DNA from: Paguma larvata
Taxonomy: Eukaryota > Chordata > Mammalia > Carnivora > Viverridae
DNA: 64,000 nt
Assembly: GCA_030068075.1 (NCBI GenBank)
Contig: CM057828.1
Location: 110,590,699-110,654,698, forward strand
Direction of reading: 5' to 3'
This document shows, in pieces, positions 20,926-32,555 of this stretch. The number at the start of each line of letters is the position of its first letter. Within the stretch, counting starts at the first letter, position 1. The translations under genes were made by a program, and so were the position numbers. Below the pieces are notes generated by a model. That model made no database searches. It was not told the DNA's origin and saw only the letters and a list, made by a program, of their open reading frames with translations.

Positions 20926-21934
20926 ATTCCTAGATAATAATATGTACCATATAGTCACCCTGTCCTGTGGCCCTGTCCTGTATGTGGGAAGCCACAGGAG
21001 GGCCTGGCATAGGCGACTGTGTCTGCAGAAGTACCTTCTGCTCACAGATCTGGAAAAATACTGAGTTCCCTTTGTTCTGCACTGTATCTTATACAATATA
21101 TTACATTTTACAGATGTAAAAAATGAATTTACAGACTTTGCACAAATAGAAAATGGTTACAAATTACAAGCAGGCTTGGTGGGATAACAATTCTCCTTCC
21201 CCATGGAGAGGTAGGATTGTTTCCGGCAGTAGGATTGCTTCGTACTTACAAGGGTATTAAAAAGAAATGTTTTTTAATACAATTTTATAACTTGAAATTT
21301 CCTATAAGCCTGCATTATTTTAATAATTAGAGACACAAATTAATGTTTTTAAAGCATAGGCCCGGTGCTAGAGGGTTATGGGTTTCAAGAGCAGAGACCC
21401 GGGCTGTCTGGTTGGCCAGACCCCAGGCCTCGTGCAGATGCTGACATGTTACTAGCAGGTCCCCATTCCTTTGACTCGAACTCGCCGGTTGGAAGTACAG
21501 CTGCTCTCAGAGAGGAGAGATGTCAAGCCTCATTCAGCATTCAGTGTGGCACTTCATAAGACTCTGCCTCGGGAGCTGGGAGGTGACAGGATGAAGAACC
21601 GGGGGGCTGGGGCGGGAGGTCCAGGCCGGGCCTGAACAGGGCCCCTCAGGGCTGCTGGGTCGCTGATGTTTTCTCATCTTCTGTGACCTGTGAGAATGCT
21701 TTACTGCTCACGGCGAGTGTGTGAGGATCGATTCAGATCAGCCCACTCTCCCCAAGGAGACGGAGGGAGCCTGCTGACTTCCAGAAGGCACGGGTCAGGG
21801 ACACGACAAGGAAAAACTTCTTGCACTCTCTCTCTGCATGTGAACATAAAATGACTTTATCTGTGGAAATAGCTGAGAAGCAGCAGCATGGGACACGTGG
21901 CAAAGTGACTGCGTGCTGAGCCTTATCTTGCACA
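20926..21934. other. no recognised feature (possible MIR scrap)
   Basis: 'cattttacagatgtaaaaaatg' near 21105 may be a decayed reverse MIR. Otherwise about 1 kb without a recognisable repeat or coding domain. Confidence 0.35.
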
Positions 21935-22320
21935 AGAAATCCATTCAATAAGTATTTATTGAATGCAGCCAATCCCTTCCCCAAGGAGTTACATCTTAGT
22001 GCAAGGAGACAGGCGACAAACAACAAACGTAACAGACAGGGGTGTGATACGACGGGATGTTACAAGGTGCTAAGTGTGTGCGGCAGGCAGGCAAGGGCCG
22101 AGGACTTAGTAGAACTGAAACAAATACCATGGAGTCTCTGGGGGAGAACACGGCTCCCGGAGCCTTCCTTCCAGGTCTGGAGGGGAATGGGGCACAGCCA
22201 CAGAAGGACTGGTGGGTCTTTGGAGGAAGGCAAATTCCTCAAAGGCGGGGACAGGGGAGTTAGTGGCAGAGGGTTGCAGATGTCCGGGTGAGGAGTTTCA
22301 TTCTTGTGGGCTGGCCAGTA
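21935..22320 (-). mobile_element. L2 LINE 3' end fragment
   Basis: 'ccattcaataagtatttattgaatg' followed by 'ccaaggagttacatcttagtg', 'agacaggcgacaaacaac' and later 'gtgaggagtttcattcttgt' follow the order of L2 read in reverse from its 3' end. Confidence 0.65.
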
Positions 22321-22506
22321 GAAGAAAGAGGCTCGCCCCGTTCCTGGGCTGGATGACCTAATAAGGCTTCTTCCATCTTGCCTGCTTGAGTCTGGCCTGA
22401 GAGAGGACTCCCTGTTCTCCCTGGCAGGCACTGCAAAGGCCACAGTGTTTAGGATTTCTGAGCACCACTGAGTGTTCCAGCCAAAGACTCTCCATGTGAT
22501 TTTCCA

Positions 22507-22852
22507 CAGGGATGCAAGGGGGGAGGGGAGGGTGCAAGGGTAGAGGAGGGCACGAGAGGGAGTAGAAGGGTGCAGAGAGGGAGAGGGAGGGGTACGGGAA
22601 GAGGGGAGGGTGCCAGGAGGGAGGAGGACAGTAGAGGAAGGAGGAGGAGGGTACAGGGAGGTGAAGGGAGGGTGCAGGAGGCAGGGGAGGTGCAGGGAGG
22701 AAGAAGAAGGGTGCAAGGGGTAAGGGAAGGAAGAGGGAGAGTGCAGGGAGGGAGGGGAAGGGTGCAGGAGGTGGGGGAGGGTACAAGGAGGAAGGTGGAA
22801 GATTCAAGAAGGGAAGGGGTGCAGGGAGGGAGAGGGTGCAGGAGCCGAGCTT
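22507..22852. repeat. purine-rich degenerate minisatellite (GGGAGG / GGGTGCAGGGAGG)
   Basis: About 345 bp of G-rich purines on the plus strand built from loosely repeating ggaggg, ggtgcaggg and agggaggag units of roughly 13-30 bp. Many G runs could give G-quadruplex or triplex structure. The long Pro/Ser/Leu-rich minus frames (22060-22716, 22358-22807) are by-products of this composition. Confidence 0.85.
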
Positions 22853-23445
22853 CCCGTTTCGGTCTCTGGCACTAGGCTACCAGCTAAGACAAGGCAGACA
22901 GGAGAGAGGCCGAAGGAAAGCTGAGGGGCTCCAGTTGTATGTGGACACCTTTTCTAAGGGAGTTTAAGCAAAGCAGAAAGGTAATTGAGAAGGCGAGCAA
23001 AAGAAAGACCTACCGAAGCAGGGGTCCTTGCGGGCGGGAGGCATTTGCGTAGCATTTTAGTGTTAGTCACAGCATTTCTTCTCCTGGGAGCGCACGTGGC
23101 CCTGACTGTGGCCCGGGCTCATCTGGTTACAGTCTTTCCCTGCCTGGTAGGAGATAATATGGGAAGGGACTCCGCCACCTGGGGGAGAAGTTACTTGTTT
23201 CCTGTATCTGTTAAGCTCTTAGCATCTCTGAGCCAGAGGAAGTTTCCAGAGTCTGTGTAGTCCCACGCTGCCTTTCACAGGGAGGACACCCGTGTCTCCG
23301 TGGCTGCACAAGCATGAGCGCAGGCCGGGTTCCCTGTCCCTAACATGACTCCCAGGGCCTCATTTTTGAAAAAGAAAGACTGTTTTGTGTGTGTACTCTT
23401 TGCCTTAAAGAGCACATTTTGAGGACCAAGGTCTCCTTGTGACAT
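22853..23445. other. no recognised feature
   Basis: Single-copy-looking, GC-moderate, between the purine tract and the first 31-bp minisatellite. Confidence 0.35.
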
Positions 23446-23569
23446 GAGAAGTCAGGGCCAGTGAGAGCTTCGTCGCGAGAAGTCAGGGCCAGTGAGAGCT
23501 TCGTCGTGAGAAGTCAGGGCCAGTGAGAGCTTCGTCGCGAGAAGTCAGGGCCAGTGAGAGCTTCGTCGC
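23446..23569. repeat. 31-bp minisatellite, 4 units (array A)
   Basis: Four exact-length 31-bp units starting at 23446, 23477, 23508 and 23539. Each runs from 'gagaagtcagggccagtgag' to 'agcttcgtcgc'. Only the last base of unit 2 differs (T for C). Near identity implies recent expansion or homogenisation. Confidence 0.98.
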
Positions 23570-23644
23570 CTTTCAGATGTCTAAAGTAGGAGTCGGGGGC
23601 ACTCTGCCCTGGCGTTGAGATTTTATATTAAAGTAGCCTTTACT

Positions 23645-23860
23645 GTGGGGGTGCCTGGGTGGCTCAGTCGGTTGAGCCTCGGACTTAGGCTCAGGTCATG
23701 ATCTCGCAGTCTGTGAGTTTGAGCCCCGCGTCAGGCTCTGGCTGACAGGCTCAGAGCCTGGAGCCTGCTTCGGATTCTGTGTCTCCCTCTCTCTCTGCCC
23801 TCTCCCCACTCATGCTCTGTCTCCCTCTGTCTCAAAAATAAATAAACATTAAAAAAAATT
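23645..23860 (+). mobile_element. CAN-SINE between two minisatellites
   Basis: Full-length. TSD: taaagtagcctttact at 23629-23644 and 23861-23876, 16 bp identical, so a young insertion. It separates arrays A and B. Confidence 0.98.
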
Positions 23861-23970
23861 TAAAGTAGCCTTTACTATCTTTCATAAGCAACACCCTCCA
23901 CCGCCTGCAGGCAGGGCGTCCTCTCGATGCACTTGCCTTAGCGTCGCAGGGGTTTCTTCCAGTGCAAGGG

Positions 23971-24094
23971 TTAGAAAGTGTGTTTGCGCAGGTGCAGGGC
24001 TGTAGAAAGTGCGTTTGCGCAGGTGCAGGGCTGTAGAAAGTGCGTTTGCGCAGGCGCAGGGCTGTAGAAAGTGCGTTTGCGCAGGCGCAGGGCT
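23971..24094. repeat. 31-bp minisatellite, 4 units (array B)
   Basis: Four 31-bp units at 23971, 24002, 24033 and 24064, from 'gtagaaagtgcgtttgcgca' to 'ggtgcagggct'. Unit 1 differs at two positions (T for G at its first base, 'gtgtgtt' for 'gtgcgtt'). Units 3 and 4 read 'ggcgcag' for 'ggtgcag'. Unrelated in sequence to array A but with the same period and copy number. Confidence 0.98.
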
Positions 24095-24129
24095 ATAGCC
24101 TGCGCTAAATCCTGAGAGCGACCAAGTCC

Positions 24130-24205
24130 TAGCGTAGTCATTACCTGGCTGTGTGACCGTGGACGAGTCTTTTCACCTCCCCGATCGTTTGTTTCCCATT
24201 GCAGC
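24130..24205 (+). mobile_element. MIR fragment
   Basis: 'ttacctggctgtgtgaccgtggac' and 'tcttttcacctccccgat' follow the MIR core 'ctagctgtgtgaccttgggcaagtcacttaacctct'. Confidence 0.6.
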
Positions 24206-25084
24206 AGGGAGGGGGTGAAGTTAGATGGTTTCTGGAACCCATACTGGTCCCCGGAAGATGAAAAGTAAGAGAGGGCTTAGGCGAGGGGGACTCGGCTGCT
24301 CCCTGACTTCATCCACAGCACTGCCAACTTTTCTCTTGTAATATAATCTCCTATGTGATATGTAGGTTATGATATGATTGACAGTAGACACTGATAAATT
24401 TCAGGATAAGGTTATATTTGAAAGAAGTATTTCATTCACTAATGAGTTTGAATATCCCTGCATCTGGTGATTTCTGAGGCCCTTTTACCGCCACGATCTG
24501 GGATTCTCTTATTCATTAAACAGTCCTCAGCGATGCCAGAGAAGACCGGCAGTGTTCACTTTGCTTATTTAGAAGCCCGAAAAAACGCCAGGAATTCACA
24601 GTCAGAAAGACACCCTTTGGCTCCTCATTTATCTGGAGAGCCAAACACACTCACTTGACAGATTGTGTAGGCCTCGCGAAACGCCAGTGTGGGAGGAACC
24701 CTCTTCCTGCTCAGGGGCAAGTATTATTTCAAGCCAAGTCTCCACTCACTGTCGCTGGGATATATCTGAGCAGGTGAATCCAGACCCTGGGGCAGTGGGC
24801 AGAGCGGTAGGGGTCCAGCCAGACCACACCCACCTCAGGCAAGTAAGTCTGGGGCAAATAAGTATGTCACCTTGCCTCCCTAACCTTCTCCCTGTGAACG
24901 AGGGCTGGGACTGGGGCTGGGGCTCGTTCACCAGTCACATTGTATATAGAGTTACAGCACCAAGGGATTTTACGATTAGGCTCTCGTAAGGAAAAATCTG
25001 AATTTCAACCAGCAAGACCAACGCGTGGGAGCAGATTGCTTGGCCAACTCGACATTTGTGTCTTAGGCTGGTTTTATGGTTCTT
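24206..25084. other. no recognised feature
   Basis: Single-copy-looking, with an AT-rich part near 24340-24440. Short chance frames only. Confidence 0.35.
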
Positions 25085-25215
25085 TACTTCACTCGACAAG
25101 TATTTATTGAAAAATCTGCCATGTGCCTGGCAATATCCTCGAAGCTTGGGTTACGTGGGGGAGCAAGACAGACACAAATTTTGGTTTCCCGGAGCTTACA
25201 TTCTGTTGTGTCATT
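25085..25215 (-). mobile_element. L2 LINE 3' end fragment
   Basis: 'caagtatttattgaaaaatc', 'gccatgtgcctggcaatatc' and 'cggagcttacattctgttgt' match reverse-oriented L2 3' end. Confidence 0.7.
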
Positions 25216-25304
25216 CGCTTGTCACTTGCCAGGCTCTCCCGAGGGGATGCGTTACTTGTGCGTCTGAAGGGGAGGCTCTAGGGTAGAGGTTCTAGCTGGC
25301 TCGT

Positions 25305-25412
25305 GGGGTAGGAACGCTACTTCTGCCCAGGGCTGTGGAAAGATAGATGGGTAACCCACTGCAAGCGCTTGGTGTGACGTCTGGTGCACAGTAGGTGCTC
25401 AGTTAGGTGGGC
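25305..25412 (+). mobile_element. MIR 3' part
   Basis: 'ggaaagatagatgggtaacc', 'caagcgcttggtgtgacgtc' and 'gtgcacagtaggtgctcagt' match the MIR 3' half. Confidence 0.5.
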
Positions 25413-27199
25413 TGGTCCCACTGCTGTCTTCCTCCGCCTGCGTTCTGCGGGGTTCCTCAGGGCATTAGGGATGGCTCCGTTGGCTCTGTTTGGTTGCCAT
25501 GGTGCGCCGTGTCTGGGGAGAGCTTCAGAAGGCTGAGAGGCTGTCGGAGGCTTGGTTTCCCTCTGCCTGGTGATTGATTAGGCAAGCAGGTGCCGTTTGT
25601 CTGGGAAAGGAGAGGCCGAGGTCCCCAGGTCCGAGGCGACTGTGCCAGCCTCCCTTGGGCACATGGCCAGGGAGCTGTCCTCACCTGCAGGCTGTCTTCC
25701 ACTCGAGGCGCTTTGCTTTTCGGACTTGGCAGGATGCCTGTTCTGGGGGAGAAGCCTGACATTCCTCCTCCCAGTCTCCCCCGTGTCAGGATCTCTGCGG
25801 CCTGAGTGCTGTGACCTGAGGCACCGTCCTGCCTTGGGCGGGCTGCGTGACCTGAAGTCAGCCGCTTAATCTCTCTGGCCTCAGAACGTAAGCAGAGTGC
25901 CAGTCTCCCTCACCCAGCCACCCTGGGGGCTCTGTTCTGCCCATGGCTTTCCCCGCTGACATCTTGCTAACTCTCACTCCTTGCGGTATTACCTTCTTGT
26001 CGTCAGCATGATCTCCCAGCGCATTTGGCCCCCTCTGTGATCCCAAAGCCAGGCGGGACCCAGGCAGCGGAGGTAGGACCCACACCTGTTGGCCCAAAGT
26101 CGTCTCAAAGCAGGGTGGACTCTTGTTCCTCTTTGTGACCCCTTGTTCCTCTTCCACAGAGCCTGACACGCGTCCACTCCCCTGTGGTGGGTACATTCCG
26201 AGGGTGAGGAGCTGGCCCCTCCCTCCTGAATACCTGTTTATTTTATGTCGTGTAAGACACTGTGTCTGAAACCATTTGTCAGAAATCTAAATTTAGACTT
26301 TCCTTTTGCCAGGAGCCACGAATGGGTTTGAAATGTGTTCCTCAAGGCTTCACTTTCTTTCTTGGGCTTTCAGAGGCTCAGCCAAGTAGCCGAGTCCTGG
26401 GCAGCTTTCAGTCAGAGTCGTGGAGAACGTTCTGGTTGAGCACAGATTTCTGGTACCTGGAAGGTCCGGCACCCCCAGTGATCCCACACACTGGCCTGGA
26501 ACCCAGCCCCTCCCACCAGTGTGTGCTCCCCAGACCCTCTGTCCTGCCCTCTCCTGGCCGTCAGAGGTTCTTAGATGCTCTTCTCACGACGACTTGTGAC
26601 ATTCACAGTGGCTCAGACGGGCTTCGCGTATCTGGGAATTGGACGCTACATGGGGTTCCACGGACGACACCTGCCGGGTGAGCCGGGTTATAGAAGCCAA
26701 GGGCGAATTAAGGTTCTCTAAGGATAATGTTTCCAAAGCTCCAGCTTTCACCTGATTATTTGAATGATAAAATGAAGACATTAACACCTAGTATAGAAAC
26801 AGCCTGCCTAGAGGGTCAGGTTAATTACTTTAATCCTCCATTCCCCGTATTTATAGGGAATCTGGTCATGGTCACATAATAAGATTCACCAGATTAATGT
26901 GGGCGGGGAAAGTAAAACAATACATGTAGCGACAATAGATACGGATGCGGGCTAATGAGAAAAGAGAGCGTTCACAAGTGCCGCTAGGAGTTAGTGAGAT
27001 GGGGTATCTGGGCCCGAGAGGAACTCCATCTCATCACACCGGTTTTTCACTGGCCGCCGTATGTCGTTGAGCTCAACCTCTCTTCTGTGCTGATAGAGAC
27101 TGAAGGGCACCTTTGCAGGGTGGCACACTTAGGCTCTGCTGCTAATCAGGTAAGATCGTGGGCCTGCATAAACCATGCCATGCAGTAGGAAAGCCCTTG
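25413..27199. other. mostly unrecognised, GC-richer sequence
   Basis: About 1.8 kb with a MIR core scrap near 25838-25885 ('ctgcgtgacctgaagtcagc'). A 139-codon plus frame (26262-26681) and others lack recognisable domains. No supported gene. Confidence 0.35.
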
Positions 27200-27640
27200 G
27201 GAGGTGCCCTCCTCTTGAATCGGGGCTGGTCCTACAATTTGCTTTGACCAATAACCGTGATGGAATTTACACTGTACTAGTTCCAGGCCTTAGCCTTCAG
27301 AAGACCTTGTGGCTCCTGCTGTACCCTTTCGGATGTCCCAAGCTTCTGTGTAAGAGGTCCGGCTGCCTTGACAGAGATTACTGCAGGGACACAAGGAAGG
27401 GTCATAGGGAGAGAGAGGCTCTCATACTAGGTATGTGGAGAGAAGTCCAACTGTCCCCACATGCCACCTGAGCCCAGCCGCTAGCAAACCAGCTGAGTTT
27501 GCCCATCCAGGTGACCCCTGGTAACACCAGCAGAAGAACCACCCAGCTGTCAAGAATTCTGAGAAACAGTAAGGTGGTTGTTGTTTTAAGTCACTAAGTT
27601 TTGGCATAGTTTCTCATACAGCAGTAATTACCAGAACTCC
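27200..27640 (+). mobile_element. MLT1-type (ERVL-MaLR) solo LTR
   Basis: Collinear motifs: 'cttgaatcggggctggtcct', 'tgctttgaccaataaccgtg', 'agttccaggccttagcctt', 'ccacccagctgtcaagaatt', 'gtggttgttgttttaagtca', 'ctaagttttggcatagtttc'. No internal viral sequence beside it. Confidence 0.8.
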
Positions 27641-27702
27641 CCAGTTCTCAGGACAAAGATTGTAACCTCACCTCTTATGGGGACACTCGAGTATGTCACC
27701 AT

Positions 27703-28205
27703 CTGTATCAGTCAGTGTTCTCCAGAGAACCAGAACCAATAGGATGTGCGTGCATATAGGAGGAGATTCGGTTTAAGGGATCGGTCACACAATCGTGGAG
27801 ACTTAGCGAGTCTCCATCCAATGGCTGAGGCCAGCAAGCTGGAGACTCAGCAAGTGGTAGTTGAGTCCAAAGGCATCTGCTGAAAACCAAGAAGAGTGAA
27901 AGCTGTTCTGGAAAATTCCCTCTTGCTTGGGGAATGTTAAATTAGCTTTTTGCTCTATTCAGGTCTTCGACTGATTGGATGAGGCCCACCACACTTAGAG
28001 GGCCGTCTGGTTTACTCAGAGTCCACCAATTTGAATGTAAATCTCAACCAAAAACAATCTCACAGAAACACCCAGAATAACGTTTGGGATATATTATATA
28101 ATAATATAATATTATTAATATATTCAGTATATAATATGTTATATATAGTTATTATATATAGCTGGGCACTGTGACCCAGCTATATTGACACATGAAAATA
28201 GCCAT
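27703..28205 (-). mobile_element. MLT1-type (ERVL-MaLR) solo LTR, reverse
   Basis: Opens with 'gtgttctccagagaaccaga' (reverse of the MLT1 3' end), then 'cttcgactgattggatgagg', 'cccagaataacgtttggg' and closes with 'ttgacacatgaaaatagcc' (reverse of its 5' end). An AT-rich expansion lies at 28089-28165. It faces the LTR at 27200-27640 tail-to-tail. Confidence 0.85.
28089..28165. repeat. AT-rich, locally palindromic expansion in an LTR
   Basis: Almost pure A/T, made of ata/tat blocks such as 'ataatataatattatt', inside the reverse MLT1 LTR. Likely microsatellite-like growth. Confidence 0.85.
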
Positions 28206-28363
28206 CACGTCATCTGTTGGCAAAAAACTAGTTTTCTTTCTTTCTTTCCTGGGTTAATTTTGTTATCTATTCTTGTTCTTTCATCTTATTACCTCTTAGA
28301 GGCAAGGTTAACAAGATGTTTATTCTTATGTGCAAGCCTCACAGTAATCAAAAACATATTTTT

Positions 28364-28577
28364 GGGGCATCTGGGTGGCTCAGTCAGTTGAACATCCGAC
28401 TCGATTTCAGCTCAGGTCATGATCCCAGAGTCGTGAGGTCAAGCCCCACGTCTGTACTGTCAGCACAGAGCCTGTTTCGGATTCTCTCTCTCACTCACTC
28501 TCTGCCCCTCCCCTGCTTGCACTTGTGTGTGTGCACGCTCTCTCTCTCAAAATAAATAAATTAAAAACAAACAAACA
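28364..28577 (+). mobile_element. CAN-SINE (older copy)
   Basis: 'ggggcatctgggtggctcag' with the 'cgatttcagctcag' variant, shortened middle, CT block and tail 'aaataaataaattaaaaac'. TSD not clear. Last CAN-SINE before an 8.2-kb gap. Confidence 0.93.
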
Positions 28578-29935
28578 CGCTCTTAAACAACGGAGGACCA
28601 GGGGCTTCATCGTACCATGCCTCAGATCAGAGAAAAATAATTCTGAAAGGACCACAGGTCATAGATGATTTTTTTTTATCTCCACACTAAATACTTGTGT
28701 GGTTTGCTACGTAACTGGGATTTCCAAGTGAGCATCCTTTACAAATTGTAACACACATTTGCAAACACCTGGAGGAAAGAATGCTTCTGGAAAGAATGCC
28801 AGCTGCTTTGACTGTAAGGGGAGGTAGTGGAACACTGGGTGCTGCCTCTCTGACTGCCAGCCTGTTGGTGGAGCCACAGTTGGTTTGGGGCTTGTCCCCA
28901 CTCTGCTCAGGGTGGCCCTTCATTAATCTGCCAGTGAGAATAATCCTACCTGTTTGGTTTGGGGAAGACATGTGGCTTGAATTATTCCGATCAGAGGGAA
29001 GCTCAGAACTCTTCCCTAGGGCTGGTGGGACGGGGGAAGGAGAAAACTTTCTCTTCTGTGTGCTGTGGTAGGGATATTGGTACAAAGCCTAGAATAACTG
29101 TAGCCATTTGCTACCAAGAAGAAAGCCCACAGAAACATGCAGAAAAGAAGAGAACAAAGGAACTGCAGAAAAATGGGGCCAGAGCCCCAATCAATCCAAG
29201 TCTCAAGTCCATTATACATCTGGATTTCTATTTGTGAGCCTACTAAATTCTTTTTAATTTCTTGACCATTCTAAGTTAGAATTTCTATTCCTTCCAGACT
29301 AAAGCATCCTGATGTGTACATATTACGCCCCATCTGCCTTTCGAGAAGAGTTAAATTGTCAGTTGGCAATTACATTGACTGGTAAAGGGACTCTTACAAT
29401 AAGGCCGCTTTCCTCTCTAAATATTTTGAGATTTGAGAAGTCACCAGGGGGCTCAAATGGAGCCAGAGCTGAGGGCTATGCCTTGAGAAGTTTCCTAGGA
29501 AGCAGGAATGACAGATCACAGTTACAAAACGAATTTGGGGGCAGGGCAGGGCAAGCCTATGTAAACAAGTCTCTGGGAACCCGTAGAGATGTAAGGTCCC
29601 CTCTGCTTCCCGAGCCTCACGGGACGGATGGCTGGCTGGCCATGGCCAAGTTTCTATCCCTTTCTGTGTATGTGGGAAGACGCAGGCCACAGTAATTATG
29701 ACGTGTGGTTAAATATTTAGAAATTGTATAAATTGGGTACCAGGGGAGATTTAGGAAAGCTCTAAAGTTATGTTTTCCTTCCAAGTAGCTGGCCCTTCTT
29801 TTCTCCTTTAATTGCGTTCCCCGGCTTTCAACCATGTAGTAGGTGTTCATACCTTTCAAACACTGCCACACACTCTTAATACACAGAACATAGGATTCCA
29901 GAAGCTCGGTTAGAAAACCCTTAACATTCAACTAC
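28578..29935. other. no recognised feature
   Basis: About 1.36 kb of single-copy-looking DNA. Chance frames up to 132 codons on both strands, none recognisable. Confidence 0.35.
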
Positions 29936-30345
29936 TCTGTAGCATCTCGAATGGTGGCTCCATTCAAATATGTGGCCACCTGGAATTTTGAACGGGACCT
30001 TACTTGGAAAAAAGGATTTTTGCAGATGAGACTGAAGATCTTGAAATGAGATCATCCTAGATTTCGGATGGGCGCTAAATCCAATGACAGGTGTCCTCAG
30101 AGGAAGAGGAGAGATGACACAGAGGAGGAAAAACCAGGGGAGGCCACGTGGTGATGTAGGCAGAAGGTGGAGCGGCCACCGGGAAGTAGGAGGGGGGTGC
30201 CACGGATGGTTTCTCCCTCCGAGCCTCCAGGAGGAACCAAACCTGCCAACACTTGGCCTCCAGAATGGCACGAGAATACATTTCCTTGTTTTAAGCCATC
30301 CGGTTCGTGGCAATTAGTTATGACGAACCTGGGAAACGAATATAT
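29936..30345 (+). mobile_element. MLT1-type (ERVL-MaLR) solo LTR
   Basis: Collinear: 'ttgaacgggaccttacttgg', 'tttttgcagatgagactgaa', 'gagatcatcctagatttcgg', 'ctaaatccaatgacaggtgt', 'cctccaggaggaaccaaacc', 'tgttttaagccatccggttc'. It ends near 'gggaaacgaatata'. Confidence 0.85.
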
Positions 30346-30439
30346 ACTCCAGCCTCCAATCCATCCTTGGCTTCCTTGTATAAAATCCCCTCAGTGACTG
30401 TCCACTCTGCTTGCATATACCTGGTGATTGGAAACTTCC

Positions 30440-30840
30440 TTCCTTCCAGCAGGGCCCACCCCATCTTAGATGGCTTGCACGCGATAATGCCTTCCATGCA
30501 CAGCCCTGTTTATGCACGTCGGCCTCCTCTCGGTCCTCGAAAAGGTCCAGCCTTTCCCCTGAAAGCCTTTGCCTGTAGCGTTTCATCTGCTCTTTGGCAG
30601 GTCCTTCTCTCAAATCTCAGCTGAAAGATGGGCCCCCTGGAGACGGCGCCTGAGCACACGCACTGCGTCAGGTTAGGTGCACCTGAATCTCCCAGCCGCC
30701 CTGTTGATCTGCCTCACAGCATCCGAATCTGCACCGCGGCTCAGTCTAGTCACTGGTTTGGGTGTGCGGTGTCTGCCCCACTAAACGGGAGCCCCGTGGG
30801 TCAGGGTTCCTGCTTGCTTCCTTCATCTGTGTATTGCTTA
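30440..30840 (+). mobile_element. L2 LINE fragment
   Basis: 'gaaagcctttgcctgtagcg', 'gctctttggcaggtcc' and then 'ccactaaacgggagccccgt' and 'gtcagggttcctgcttgctt' follow the L2 order towards its 3' end. Diverged. Confidence 0.55.
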
Positions 30841-31334
30841 GAACAGATACTGTATTGTGTAGAAAGAAATGCAGAATTTCACTTATTGTGAGATGCACCT
30901 TTCCCCACATTTTAGTGAAAATGAAATACGTTCGATGTAGTGTTGGATTTGATGACATCAACACAAACGAACTTTTTTTTCTCTTTGTATTTCCTGCTTT
31001 TTCCCCTTGCTCTTTCGTTATTCTTTCCTTATTGCTTCAAGGGAGAGGCCTGCGTAGGGGGAAAAGCAGGAAAAACAAATAAAAATCTTTGGACTATGTG
31101 CTTCCTCAAACCAGAACCATTAAAGAGATTATGCCAGGTGCCCAAGAGGCAAAAACGTCTCTCTGCGAGGGAGTGGCTCAAGGAAAGAGTCAGAGAAGCA
31201 GCTGTAAAGGTAAAAGCCGTGATGGCAGACAAGCGGAGGTGCGGGAAGTCCCTAAGCAAGGGCCTCGTGCCTCTGGCGGGGGTGGGGTGGGGTGGGCGTT
31301 GGTCCTGCGTGCCACACATTCCTCCAAGAGCTTC
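30841..31334. other. no recognised feature
   Basis: A 164-codon frame (30940-31434, plus) runs through here and into the MIR that follows. It has no recognisable domain and competes with frames on the other strand. Confidence 0.35.
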
Positions 31335-31510
31335 GAGTGTCACCTCATCGGACCCCACTACAATCCTGTGGAACAAGAACTATGACTTCCCTCAGATGGC
31401 AGAGATTCAGAGGAGTGAAAGCTTACCCCAGTGATGCGGCCAGCAGCCAGCACGGCGGGGATACGGGGGTCTGGATCCAGAGCTATCACTCTTTAACCGT
31501 TGTGCTGAGG
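31335..31510 (-). mobile_element. MIR, reverse
   Basis: 'ccactacaatcctgtggaac', 'tcagatggcagagattcaga', 'gtctggatccagagctatca' and 'ctctttaaccgttgtgctga' match reverse MIR in order. Confidence 0.7.
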
Positions 31511-32262
31511 CTGTGTCTCCACAATTCCAGAGTGTTTTGGGGGACCCAAGACTGGAGAACCACGTGGGGTCCCTTCTGCCACGTGGAGTCCCGGGAAGCA
31601 GCAACACCACACACATATTGTGTCCTTGTCACATATCTAGGCAGATAGGGTGAGAAACTGGCTCCCAGAGAGCTGGGTGTCGTCTCCCCCACATCCACCA
31701 TGGCAGAAGAGCACCAGTGACCATGGCACCCTTCCTTAACATGGCTCAGTGATGGTGCCGAAGGCCAGAGGTCACATGGACCACAGCCAGGGCTAGCCCT
31801 TGAGCCACATGGCTCATGGTCAAGGCTGAGAATGGGAACGTCCCTGCATGGATGTATGGAATAGGCCTTGAGGGCTAGACCTCCCTCAATGCCTTGGCGC
31901 TAAGAGAGCCTGCTAGAAGTCCGACACAACCTCCGGGAAAATGGGAAGACCTCAAATTAAATGATATTCCATTCTCTGAAAGATTGGCTTTTTAAATGGA
32001 AAATGGGTAATAGAGAAGCTATCTTTTTTTTTTTTTAACATATGAGAGTTAAGGACCTTTACACATAGGGCTTTCAATGGAACTGTTAAGCGATTGGCAC
32101 AAATACATGGAGTCAAAATCTGCTTCCTATAGCATGCACGCATTTATCCTGGTTCCATTCCTCAGACCACACACTAGTCGAATCCCCTTTCTACCAGATA
32201 ACTCTTGTTTTTGCCAAACCAGTCTTTGATGCCCCACCAGAGGGCCCCTCATGTGTCATACT
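31511..32262. other. no recognised feature
   Basis: Single-copy-looking, with a poly-T run at 32025-32036. Only chance frames. Confidence 0.35.
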
Positions 32263-32555
32263 TTTTTAAGATCCGTATTAGTAAGATATAATTTATATAC
32301 AATAAAATGTACCCGTTCTGAGCGTGCGGTTCAGTGAAGTGTGGCAGATGTGTATACACCCATGTAACCACTAGCACAACGAAAACGTAGAATGTTTCCA
32401 TCACACCCCAAATTCCCACATGGCCCCTTGCAGTCCCCTCCTCTCTCAATATTGGCCTGAGGCAACCGCTTTTCTGCTTTCTGTCACTCCAGATTAGTTT
32501 TGCCTTTCCAAGAATTTCATATAAATGAAATCATATGTCATATTTTAAGTTTCTA
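32263..32555 (-). mobile_element. L1 3' region (L1M class)
   Basis: Reverse L1M motifs: 'gtaagatataatttatatac', 'aataaaatgtacccgttctg', 'gtaaccactagcacaacgaa', 'gaatttcatataaatgaaat'. Diverged. Confidence 0.85.

Noticed and set aside
22060..22807. 218- and 149-codon minus frames (Pro/Ser/Leu-rich)
   Set aside because: They are translations of the complement of the purine minisatellite and an L2 fragment.
23446..24094. CRISPR array from spaced 31-bp repeats
   Set aside because: Units are directly contiguous with no spacers, and the DNA is mammalian.
27200..28205. A complete endogenous retrovirus between the two adjacent MLT1 LTRs
   Set aside because: The LTRs are in opposite orientation, only about 60 bp apart, with no internal sequence.
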